A stretch of 15,642 nucleotides of DNA from Saprospirales bacterium (GCA_016703765.1 JADJBL010000046.1:1-15642), one strand, 5' to 3'. Counted from the stretch's first letter, positions 1 through 7,151 are shown. The notes: generated from the sequence alone by a model not told the origin. Numbers and translations: made by a program.

Positions 1-2702
1 CCAAACAACTGATACATTTTCCCCCTTCCACCGCGGGCGTCAAAGGGCGAATAATCCAGATCATCCATAGAGATCGAAACCGAAGCGGCGATGTGATCCC
101 GGATCATGCACAGCCAATTCATCTTGTCGGACTTTAATTTCCCTGCCCCACCTGTTTTAAAAACCCATTCTCGGAAATTCCGCCGTACCTTCGCGTCATA
201 CGGATCGATCGTTTTATCCATGCCAGTAACCCGTCTAAGCAGAGAAACCAATGCGATCAATTCCTTCTTGGGTTGTTCCGCAGGCACTTTGTCCAAGGCG
301 GCGTATGCTTCGTACACGCGCAACGGAGCCAGATTGGGTTTGTGCCGCTTTAGGTGGTCGAGAATTTCTTTCACCATCTGGTACGTCCACTTTCGTTGCT
401 GGTACGGTTGATCGTAGAAGATGCGGAACGCGGTGATCTCATCCTTATGCGTTTCAATATATGTTTGGAAATCTTCGATGAGATTGGCTCCACGCTCACC
501 GCTCGAAGTATCCCATTCGGCGCGGATCAACTCGTCGCGGTTTAATGTATCTATTAGCTGCTCGTGGACACGCCGGACGTTTTCGATGTACTCGTTCAAG
601 GGTCCGGTAAAAGTAGTTCTGATCCCATCTACGAGGATTTCCTGCGCTTGATGCAATTGGCTTTGATCCGGGTTTCTGTCGGCAGGAATGCCGTGCATTT
701 GCCTGGCTTTATCCTCAATCGGTCGGGATCGTAGGCTGCGAGCAGACCGGCTGCTATTTGGGATGGCGTTTTGCCATTTGCTTCCTGTTTGAAATCGTCT
801 TTTTCCCGATCCGAAAGCATACGCTCCAGGCGGATGAGGCGATTCGCCAGCGAAGTGAATAAATCCTCATCTTTCGCACCCATGAGTACTGCACCCAGCA
901 GATCCTTTAGCGGTTCTGATGGTTTTCGTTCCAATGGACGGGAATCCGTTTTCAGGCTCTTGGTCACGCCTACGGCGTCCACGATCACAAAATGCGACTT
1001 GGCATGTCTGGCGGAAGGCGTTACTTTGCGCAGATCGTCTTCCCCCAATGTACGGGTGCCACGACCTTTCATTTGCTCGAAATAATTGCGGCTTTTCACA
1101 TCCCGCATAAATAGCAGGCACTCCAGTGGCTTGACATCGGTGCCGGTGGCGATCATGTCCACCGTTACGGCGATCCGGGGATAGTATTCGTTTCGGAACT
1201 GCGCCAGAACCGATTTGGGGTCTTCCTGCGATTGGTACGTGATCTTTTTGCAAAACTCGTTGCTCTCTGCAAATTCTTCCCGCACGGTTCGGATGATGTC
1301 TTCGGCATGGGAGTCGGTCTTGGCGAAGATCAACGTTTTTGGAATTTCATTGCGCTGGGGGAAAATCTCCGGAAGTTTTTCCCGAAAGGTTTTGATGATC
1401 CATCTGATCTGGCTGGGGTTGACCACATCGCGGTCCAGTTGTCTGGCCGAATATTCGGCGTCTTCATCGAGCAACTCCCACCGTTTTCGGCGCGAGAGCT
1501 TTTCCCTTCGCTCGATGTATTCCCCCGCGCTTACCTGGGCGCCTTCCTGCGAAATCCTGGTTTCGATCAAATACACATCATACCCCACGTTGACCCCATC
1601 GATCACAGCCTGTTCGTGGGTATATTCGGAAACGACATTTTCGTTGAAATAGCCGAAGGTGCGGGCATCGGGCGTCGCCGTAAGCCCAATTTGAAACGCA
1701 TCGAAATATTCCAACACCTGCTTCCACAAGTTGTAGATGGAGCGGTGGCATTCGTCGATGACGATGAAATCAAAAAACTCGATAGGGTATCTTCTCGTTG
1801 TACCCCACGGGTACGGGTTCTTTGATTTGCCAGCGCGATTCGTTTGGATTTTCCTGCTCGGCTTTATCGTCGAGTTCTTCGTCTTTCAAAATGGAGTACA
1901 AGCGTTGGATGGTCGATATGCATACCTGACTATCCGGCGACACATGGCGGGAGCTTAGGCGCTGCACGTTGTATAATTCGGTGAACTTTCGTTTGTCGTC
2001 ATCCGGCTCGTAGGCCATAAATTCTTGTTCGGCCTGTTCTCCCAGATTTCGTGTATCTACCAAAAAGAGCACCCGCTTCGCGTCTGCAAATTTGAGCAGG
2101 CGATAAATGGACGTAATGGCGCAATACGTTTTTCCGGAGCCGGTCGACATTTGGATCAACGCTTTCGGACGCGCTTCCTTGAATGATTGCTCCAATTTGC
2201 TGATGGCATTGATCTGACAATCCCTCAGCCTGCCGGGATGGAGCAGGGGGATATTGTGCAATCTGGATGCGAGAGATTGATCCTGCTTCAGCCATTCCCG
2301 AAAAGTCTCGGGTCGGTGGAAATGGAAGATCCGCCGTGCTCTGGGCTTGGGGTCTTGATAATTGGTGAAATAAGTAAGTGCGCCGGTCGATTCGTAGGCA
2401 AACGGTAGTGGATCGTTGTCGAGATACTTCAGTTTTGCCTTGCGGTATGTGTCCGATTGATTTTCCGTTCCCGAAAGTGATTCGCCTTTTTCTTCCCGCT
2501 TCGCTTCGATGACGCCCACCGGTTTGCGATCTAAAAACAGCACGTAATCGGCTGGTCCTTCGGAGGTTTGATATTCCCGCACGGCAACGCCTATCGCAAG
2601 GGACCAGTTCAACCTGGCTTTATCCTGGACGCTCCACCCAGCTTTGCCGAGCATATCGTCGATAAGGTCTCTAGCGCGTTGCTCCGGGTTGATGTTGGTC
2701 AT
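1..2702 (-). CDS. hsdR: Type I restriction enzyme R subunit (EcoEI-like), frameshifted, 3' end outside window
   Basis: This is the motor and nuclease subunit of a type I restriction-modification complex; it translocates and cleaves unmodified DNA together with HsdM and HsdS. From the ATG at 2700-2702, the N-terminal nuclease core is visible as D52 followed by E66-A-K68. A Walker A motif STGSGKT lies at residues 186-192. Reading then breaks near 1781-1787: dropping one base restores IPIEFF and the helicase motif IDECHRS, followed by GLTATP and the motif VI stretch QMKGRGTR. A second break near 717-722 (one base missing) restores a C-terminal region typical of EcoEI-type R proteins, open to the window edge (last residues YQLFG). 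About 900 codons are present, near full family length. No hsdM or hsdS is in view; they could lie beyond the left edge. A weak -7-like box (TATATTTA) is at 2793-2786. Identification is firm; whether the gene is intact in the organism is not. Confidence 0.9.
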
Positions 2703-2720
2703 GTCTTGTGGGAATGGGTG

Positions 2721-2894
2721 TTACAATATCTGGAAGTCCCGAATCAGATGACGGGTATTTCGGAGCGTGTGTTCTTTCAGATTGGTAAATATACTGATGC
2801 GGTAGGAGATGAGCAAGGGTAATGTTTCTTCGCGGAGTTTGCAGATTATGGCATTATAAGTTTCCCGGTAGATAACAAAAAAGGCCCGATTCAT
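2721..2894 (-). other. Short open frame between terminator and hsdR; probably gene remnant or leader
   Basis: A 57-codon frame opens at an ATG inside the terminator hairpin (2892-2894) and stops at 2721-2723, 18 bases before hsdR. Its C-terminal two thirds are helix-like and charged (for example LREETLPLL and RNTRHLIRDFQIL), so it could be the tail of a gene cut off when the neighbouring tRNA-linked DNA arrived, or simply the untranslated leader of hsdR. I do not recognise the product. The start inside a terminator argues against an intact gene. Confidence 0.2.
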
Positions 2895-2910
2895 TGAATC
2901 GGGCCTTTTT
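2878..2910. terminator. Rho-independent, bidirectional terminator beyond the displaced tRNA-Cys end
   Basis: Two 16-base arms (2878-2893 and 2895-2910) are exact reverse complements, GC-rich in the middle and flanked by an A-tract and a T-tract, so it could work in both directions. On the minus strand it follows the HipS-like gene and the 24-base tRNA fragment by about 10 bases. Its GC core resembles that of the terminator after the intact tRNA-Cys. Confidence 0.85.
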
Positions 2911-2920
2911 CAAACCTTCA

Positions 2921-2944
2921 AGGTCGAGAGCGGATTCGAACCGC
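2921..2944 (-). repeat. Displaced 3' end of tRNA-Cys (attachment-site-like direct repeat, distal copy)
   Basis: These 24 bases are identical to 4477-4500, the last part of the intact tRNA-Cys (3' half of the T-arm, acceptor 3' strand and discriminator). Identity stops at both ends: the next bases differ from the tRNA copy on each side. There is no anticodon arm or 5' half here, so it is not a functional tRNA. A duplicated tRNA 3' end at the far side of inserted DNA is the classic mark of site-specific integration into a tRNA gene. Confidence 0.85.
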
Positions 2945-2957
2945 TGTCTCTAATCTA

Positions 2958-3347
2958 TTATACTAAATGAAGCAGGAACGGATTGGTGATGGAAACTTTG
3001 CCGAACCGCTCCAACAACTTTGCTTCATTATGTTCATCGATCTGCTCATTCTTTAAAACCTTCTGCACCTTAGGCTGTCCCAGTCCGGGGATACGGTGGG
3101 CAAAAAAAGGATGCAGTTCATCAGAAGAATAAACCTTATTTACATCCGGAAAGTCAAGCAATGGCTTGACCCGGTCCTGTTTTTTGAATTCCTCAGAATA
3201 CAAGAAGGACCATACGCCTTTATGCAGGCTTAAGGTTCCAATGATCAGGTCCTTATAGATCAGTTCGAACTCAGCATCATAATTGTTTGGGGTAATGATG
3301 CTCTCTTGCCCGTCTGATTTCCAGAGGTTCTTAAGTTTCGAAAGCAT
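2958..3347 (-). CDS. HipA N-terminal subdomain protein (HipS-like), probable antitoxin partner
   Basis: A 129-residue stand-alone protein that matches the small N-terminal subdomain of HipA (the HipA_N / couple_hipA family). The family signature is the stretch from GVWSFLYSEEFKK (about residues 45-57) through LLDFPDVNKVY and FFAHRIPGLGQPKVQ (about residues 63-95). In split HipBST systems the equivalent protein HipS, and not the HTH protein HipB, neutralises the kinase; by analogy this is the likely antitoxin. It starts 9 bases after the kinase stop, so the two are co-transcribed and probably translationally linked, with no visible Shine-Dalgarno sequence. The order is reversed relative to HipBST, where hipS precedes hipT. 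It is not a frameshifted piece of the kinase gene, because the N-terminal subdomain lies downstream of the kinase. Confidence 0.8.
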   Translation of the reverse strand: MLSKLKNLWKSDGQESIITPNNYDAEFELIYKDLIIGTLSLHKGVWSFLYSEEFKKQDRVKPLLDFPDVNKVYSSDELHPFFAHRIPGLGQPKVQKVLKNEQIDEHNEAKLLERFGKVSITNPFLLHLV

Positions 3348-3356
3348 ACGAGGAAG

Positions 3357-4391
3357 TTATTGAGGTATGATTATTTGTTGCAATCTTTCAAGTCTCAAGG
3401 CTATACAACGCTTTATCAAGTCCAAACGTTCAGCGCTCATCAGGTACATAAATTCTTCTTCCAGTAAACGTATGATACTCCGCTTCTTGTCTTCGCTTAC
3501 CATGTTTTTACAAAGATCACAAAAACGCCGGTCAGAAGTGAAAATTTTTTCAACCAGTTCAAAATGGCTCAGGTTTCGGGCGCCGTCCCAACCCACTCTT
3601 GGTTTCGCCTTTTCCACATAGCTGTTTAGTTTGGTTTCTAGCTGCTTTCCAGAAACGAGGAAGGCTTTAATCTTTTCCTCGTTTTCGTTCCAAAAAAGGC
3701 CTCTTGCCGTATCATAAACAGGAGAAAAACGGGGCGCTGTTTCATTGAAAACATCGTGGATAACCCCCCAGTTGTAAAAGTGACGATCATTGTTGCCAAC
3801 TATTGCATCGAATAGGATCATGGCGACAAAGTCTTGCATTATTTCCTCATGATGATCGGGGAAGATGGCTTGGATCGCTTCCTCCGTAAACTGAAACGTA
3901 AAAAGCTCACGAGTGATATCGTTTCGTTTTCGCTCATTGGCTTGTTCGACAAAATCCTCGTCTTCCAAATGCCGGGCATAGATTTGAGCCCCGTGGATCA
4001 ACTGTTCGTTTTTGTCAGGCTTTAAAAAATATCGACTCAAAAAGCGGATCTGCCCACCCGCCAGCGCCAATTTTGATTTGGCCATATTCAGGCCGATCTC
4101 CTCTCCGATCCGATTCATCAAATATTCCGTAATACTTTCAATGGGATACCATTTGTGCCCCACTTTGGCCACATAAGCCACCCAGGTTTTGGGTTTATTC
4201 TTCCGGCATTCGCCATATTCGTATACGCGAATGAAACTCTTGGGCGCATCTCCGCCCACTTCAATGTTTTCTTTATAGAAATACCCTCTTCGCAGTATCG
4301 GCAGTTGTTGCCAATGGTAGCTGAAGCCACTCCAGTTTATCGGGGTTTCAATATAAAGAGGATAGGTGGGGTATCTTTTAAATTTTTGCAT
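3357..4391 (-). CDS. HipA-family serine/threonine kinase (HipT-like toxin), without its own N-terminal subdomain
   Basis: A 344-residue protein kinase of the HipA / CtkA fold. A glycine-rich loop VGGDAPKS is at residues 45-52, and a probable ATP-binding lysine is K76 (YVAKVG). The catalytic loop GNNDRHFYNWG spans 199-209, with D202 as catalytic base and N207 as metal ligand, and the second metal motif SPVYDTARG has D227. All catalytic residues are present, so the enzyme should be active. Characterised relatives phosphorylate aminoacyl-tRNA synthetases (GltX for HipA, TrpS for HipT) and arrest growth; the target here is unknown. It is the first gene of a two-gene unit with the HipS-like gene. 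No HTH (HipB) gene is present: only 43 bases separate its start from the terminator after tRNA-Cys. A near-match to the -7 box (TATCTTGA) lies in that gap. The start at 4391 is the first ATG in frame. Confidence 0.85.
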   Translation of the reverse strand: MQKFKRYPTYPLYIETPINWSGFSYHWQQLPILRRGYFYKENIEVGGDAPKSFIRVYEYGECRKNKPKTWVAYVAKVGHKWYPIESITEYLMNRIGEEIGLNMAKSKLALAGGQIRFLSRYFLKPDKNEQLIHGAQIYARHLEDEDFVEQANERKRNDITRELFTFQFTEEAIQAIFPDHHEEIMQDFVAMILFDAIVGNNDRHFYNWGVIHDVFNETAPRFSPVYDTARGLFWNENEEKIKAFLVSGKQLETKLNSYVEKAKPRVGWDGARNLSHFELVEKIFTSDRRFCDLCKNMVSEDKKRSIIRLLEEEFMYLMSAERLDLIKRCIALRLERLQQIIIPQ

Positions 4392-4433
4392 AAGGGTTTA
4401 TTTGGCTTTCTCATGCTATCAAGATACTACAAA

Positions 4434-4466
4434 AAAAGGGCCCAATCCACCGGATCGGGCCCTTTT
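4434..4466. terminator. Rho-independent terminator of tRNA-Cys
   Basis: Arms 4434-4448 and 4452-4466 pair with one mismatch (A44xx against C) around a 3-base loop, with GGGCCC cores and flanking A- and T-tracts. On the minus strand it lies about 10 bases after the tRNA 3' end. It also separates tRNA-Cys from the kinase gene, so the kinase probably needs its own promoter in the 43 bases that follow. Confidence 0.85.
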
Positions 4467-4476
4467 AAATTTCCTG

Positions 4477-4500
4477 AGGTCGAGAGCGGATTCGAACCGC
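4477..4500 (-). repeat. tRNA-Cys 3' end, proximal copy of the 24-base direct repeat
   Basis: The copy inside the intact tRNA gene. It is exact over 24 bases with 2921-2944 and begins inside the T-arm, as expected for the identity segment of an integrase attachment site in a tRNA gene. Confidence 0.85.
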
Positions 4501-4547
4501 CGTACGAGGTTTTGCAGACCTCTGCCTAGCCACTCGGCCACCCGACC
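4477..4547 (-). tRNA. tRNA-Cys (anticodon GCA)
   Basis: Read on the minus strand, the acceptor stem GGTCGGG pairs with CTCGACC (one G-T). The anticodon stem GAGGT/ACCTC encloses the 7-base loop CTGCAAA, which gives anticodon GCA and so cysteine. The T-loop carries TTCGAAT. The base after the acceptor stem is T, giving U73, a known identity base of tRNA-Cys. CCA is not encoded. The length of 71 bases is normal for a small tRNA. Confidence 0.96.
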
Positions 4548-4566
4548 ATTTTCCTTTGAAGGACAG

Positions 4567-4598
4567 CAAAGATAATGGATTTTTTACTTGTATGTCAA
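4567..4598 (-). promoter_or_regulatory. Bacteroidota-type promoter of tRNA-Cys
   Basis: On the minus strand TTG (4598-4596) is followed after 21 bases by TATCTTTG (4574-4567), an exact match to the Bacteroidota -7 box TAnnTTTG with its -33 TTG. Transcription would start near 4560, a dozen bases before the tRNA 5' end. Confidence 0.75.
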
Positions 4599-4618
4599 TA
4601 CGGGCTGAAAAGATTCTC

Positions 4619-6364
4619 TCAATGCAGCAGGACCAATACCCCCTCCTGTTGGAATCCGCCGCCCTGGTCTCCGAAAGTCATCTGGATCCGGTAGACGTAG
4701 ACGCCTTGCGGCATGGCCCGGTCCTTGAACTTTCCGTCCCAGCCCTCTGACCAGTCGGCCGATTCGAATACCTGCTGCCCGTAGCGGTCGAAGATCTGCA
4801 TGCGGAAAGAGGTGATGGTATTCGGGTATTGAATAGCCGGGCGAAACACCTGGTTGAACCCGTTCGGAGCAAAAGCGTTGGGCACCAGGACGATGGGATG
4901 CTGCTCCAGGCAAACCGTATTGGAGCGGCTCACGACGGGTGGATTGATCCCCTCGGGCAAAAATACCCCGCCCCTCGCCAGGAGGTAATAGCAAACCGAA
5001 GCCTCGGCGGGGTTTTCGGGGTCCACTTCGTCGGTGTAGGATGTCTGGGTTGGATCGAGCACAGCTTCCAGTTGGGGGATGCCGTTCAGCACCCGGTAGA
5101 GCTCGTATTCCAGCACCTGGCTGTTCTCCAACTCCCAGGGCGACCAGGTCAGCAGGTTGGAGAAACCCGTGGTCGATTCGCCCCGGAGGAAAATAGTGGC
5201 GCCGAGCGTGGACTGTACTTCTGCTCCACAAAGGTCAACAGTCCGGATCTCGTAATATACCGGCCCCTGATTTTGGGGCGCAGTTAGGTCTTCAAAGGAT
5301 TCGGCGCCGTTCAAAGGGAGCGCGAATGCAAGGTTGGAATGCAGTGCGAAGTTTGCAGGGTCGCCGACGGCCCGCCAAACGGCGGCAGAAGCGATCTCGG
5401 CCTCGGCCTTCCAGACCCAGTCCAGGCGAACCGAACCGGCCGGGGTGAAAGTCGCGTTCTTTACAGCCAGGTTTTCCATGGGGGTGATGACCTGCGGCAG
5501 GACGCAGCTGATGCTGGAATTGGAGCTTGCGGCACTGCCGCCCTCATCGGCTTGCAGGTAAAAACAATGCTCCGCCCCCTCGTCTGCTTCCGCTACCATG
5601 TACTCATAAATGGAGGCCTCTCCTCCCAGGGTGTCGACGGCCTGAAACGCCCCGCCGTCGATGCTCAGCCATAGGATCTGGCTTTCGATGCCGCCGGGCC
5701 AATTTTCGTATGGGTTCCACTCCAGGGCCACCAATTGCCGGCAGGAATCCGCCTGGGCCTGAAGGAGGATCGTCTTGTGGGGGTCGAGGAATTGGCTGGT
5801 GTTCCCGCACTGGTCGAGGGCCAATACGTAGTATTCCTCCGAACGCAGGGTCGGCGCCGCGCCTGTATCGAGATAGGTATTTCCGGTAAAAACGGTGTCG
5901 ATGATATCCACATTGGTCCCGATGAGCCGGTAGATCATATAGGCGTAAACCTCCGGAGATGGACTGGGCGTCCACGTGAGCTGCACGTTGTCGCCGAACA
6001 CCGACACGCTTTGGATCAAAGGAGGCTCCGGCAGCAGGTTGTCCAGCGTATCAGAGGATAAAACCGGCTCGCCGGGACAGTCGAAATTGCCGGTCATATA
6101 GTAGAAAAACAGCTGGCTCCCCGGGTTGGAATGCACAAAGCTCGTCTGCCCCGGATTGGTCACAGATGAGAGCAGAGCGTACGGCCCGCCAAGCGAATTG
6201 CTGAACCAGATATCGTAGCTGTTGAAGCTCCCGCAAGTATTATTCGGCAGCCCCCACACGATCGTATCCCCCCGAAGACAGAGCAGGTCGGGCGGAAATA
6301 CCTGTGCTGTGAGCACCGGGCTTGAAAACAGCCAGAGGAGTATTGCCGTAGGCAAAAGCTTCAT
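4619..6364 (-). CDS. Secreted fibronectin-III-like protein with T9SS type B sorting domain
   Basis: A 581-residue exported protein. Residues 1-20 form a Sec signal peptide ending SPVLTA before Q21. The middle, from about 25 to 490, is a series of beta-sandwich segments of fibronectin type III character (for example VQLTWTPSPSPEVYAYMIYR and LLTWSPWELENSQVLEYEL). The last 90 residues are the gliding-motility-associated C-terminal domain (CHU_C, T9SS type B), recognised by VPNAFAPNGFN, IFDRYGQQVFES, GWDGKF and PQGVYVYRIQ. Such domains direct passage through the type IX secretion system to the cell surface or outside, so after Sec export this protein is probably a surface or secreted adhesin-like protein. 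No enzyme domain is visible. The start lies 1 base after the stop of the upstream lipoprotein gene, so the two form an operon. Confidence 0.88.
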   Translation of the reverse strand: MKLLPTAILLWLFSSPVLTAQVFPPDLLCLRGDTIVWGLPNNTCGSFNSYDIWFSNSLGGPYALLSSVTNPGQTSFVHSNPGSQLFFYYMTGNFDCPGEPVLSSDTLDNLLPEPPLIQSVSVFGDNVQLTWTPSPSPEVYAYMIYRLIGTNVDIIDTVFTGNTYLDTGAAPTLRSEEYYVLALDQCGNTSQFLDPHKTILLQAQADSCRQLVALEWNPYENWPGGIESQILWLSIDGGAFQAVDTLGGEASIYEYMVAEADEGAEHCFYLQADEGGSAASSNSSISCVLPQVITPMENLAVKNATFTPAGSVRLDWVWKAEAEIASAAVWRAVGDPANFALHSNLAFALPLNGAESFEDLTAPQNQGPVYYEIRTVDLCGAEVQSTLGATIFLRGESTTGFSNLLTWSPWELENSQVLEYELYRVLNGIPQLEAVLDPTQTSYTDEVDPENPAEASVCYYLLARGGVFLPEGINPPVVSRSNTVCLEQHPIVLVPNAFAPNGFNQVFRPAIQYPNTITSFRMQIFDRYGQQVFESADWSEGWDGKFKDRAMPQGVYVYRIQMTFGDQGGGFQQEGVLVLLH

Positions 6365-6365
6365 A

Positions 6366-7151
6366 TCATGGACTCTTTGGGTTTATAAAGTTTATGAGGT
6401 TTATAAAGTTTAGATAAACCTCATAAACCTCATAAACCTCATAAACCTCATAAACCAACTCCTCCATCGAATACCGGTCCGCCAATTCGTATTCGGTAAT
6501 AAAGGTAGCTGATACGTCCTTCCTGAAATAGACCAGGCCGAGGCCTTTGGCGTAGATCTCCAGTCCGTCGAATTCCTGTTCTACATGGCCCTCGTCGTTC
6601 ACGTCGATCAATTCCCGAACGTAAAAAACGAGGGCATCGTATGTTTTCCCCCCATAGGTATAGGTCGTGTCCGATCGAAACTGCCGGTTTTTGATTAGCG
6701 AGATGACGGCATCGGGGTCGGAAGGCGTAGAAAAGCGGACCTTGGAATACAAGACCTTTTTGGGATCGGCCGGTTCGAAGGAAAAAATATTTCCCCCCTC
6801 AATTTCTACGGGTATTTGAACTTGCTTGCCGGTCGAATCATTCTCATAAAGATAATAATCGGCCAGCAGCATGCCGTTTGATACGCGCTCTTCCCTGACA
6901 AATTGGAAGGGGGTAAAGTTCAGGTCGTAGTACATGCCGGTGAGGAAGGTAGCCGTGTCGGTTTCATGGCTGCGGTAGTACCAGTAGAAAGGAGGGTCGA
7001 GGGTGTCGCCGGTGCTGCGGTATTCGTAAACCAGGCCTTCCCGGAGCTCATCCAGGGGGTAGTAATACGATTCGATGGAGGACTCCTTGCAACTTGCGAG
7101 CAAAAGAAGCGCTGCGATCGGGAGGAAAAAAAGCGGGGAACGGTCCGGCAT
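6366..7151 (-). CDS. Lipoprotein of unknown function with a repeat-derived VYE tail
   Basis: A 261-residue protein starting at the ATG 7149-7151. This start is chosen because it places a lipoprotein signal directly at the N terminus: hydrophobic residues 7-18, then LASC with the lipidated cysteine at 21. The frame is open 55 codons further upstream, but that extension runs through the palindromic repeat and promoter region and lacks a signal. The body (about 25-230) is rich in Tyr, Asp and beta-type sequence; I do not recognise the family. The C terminus is odd: after DRYSMEEL the frame enters a 9-bp repeat array and reads VYEVYEVYEVYEV, then LNFINLINFIN, before stopping 1 base from the T9SS cargo gene. 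It probably resides in a membrane facing the periplasm or surface and may act with that cargo. Confidence 0.75.
   Translation of the reverse strand: MPDRSPLFFLPIAALLLLASCKESSIESYYYPLDELREGLVYEYRSTGDTLDPPFYWYYRSHETDTATFLTGMYYDLNFTPFQFVREERVSNGMLLADYYLYENDSTGKQVQIPVEIEGGNIFSFEPADPKKVLYSKVRFSTPSDPDAVISLIKNRQFRSDTTYTYGGKTYDALVFYVRELIDVNDEGHVEQEFDGLEIYAKGLGLVYFRKDVSATFITEYELADRYSMEELVYEVYEVYEVYEVYLNFINLINFINPKSP
6381..6456. repeat. Palindromic array of 9-bp units, read as the lipoprotein C terminus
   Basis: The right arm (6415-6456) holds AACCTCATA four times plus partial units. The left arm (6381-6412) holds the complement in degenerate form (GTTTATAAA, GTTTATGAG, GTTTATAAA, GTTTA). The centre is GTTTA-GA-TAAAC at 6408-6419. 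The RNA of the lipoprotein-T9SS operon could fold into a long AU-rich hairpin here. The 9-bp period keeps the reading frame, so unit number can change without a frameshift. Confidence 0.85.

Larger units (their letters stand above)
2921..4500 (-). mobile_element. Putative minimal tRNA-Cys island carrying a split HipA kinase pair
   Basis: The unit between the two 24-base tRNA-Cys repeats is 1556 bases from repeat to repeat. It holds only two genes, both on the minus strand as is the tRNA, packed so that the HipS-like stop is 13 bases from the distal repeat. Base composition differs locally: lines of 60 bases that I counted give 35%, 47% and 53% GC inside, against 62% in the neighbouring T9SS gene. 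There is no integrase, transposase or terminal inverted repeat, so if mobile it depends on enzymes elsewhere or is a deletion remnant. A tandem tRNA duplication followed by insertion or deletion could give the same picture. Confidence 0.5.

Noticed and set aside
2921..2944. A second tRNA gene
   Set aside because: Only the 3' T-arm strand and acceptor end are present; there is no anticodon or D arm.
2958..4391. A single hipA gene split by a frameshift
   Set aside because: The N-terminal subdomain lies downstream of the kinase and in a separate gene with its own start; joining the frames would give the wrong domain order.
4477..4547. Selenocysteine or other unusual tRNA
   Set aside because: The anticodon loop CTGCAAA gives GCA, and the arm lengths and U73 are those of ordinary tRNA-Cys.
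6381..6456. CRISPR array
   Set aside because: The units are 9 bases, contiguous, without spacers, and palindromic; no cas gene is nearby.
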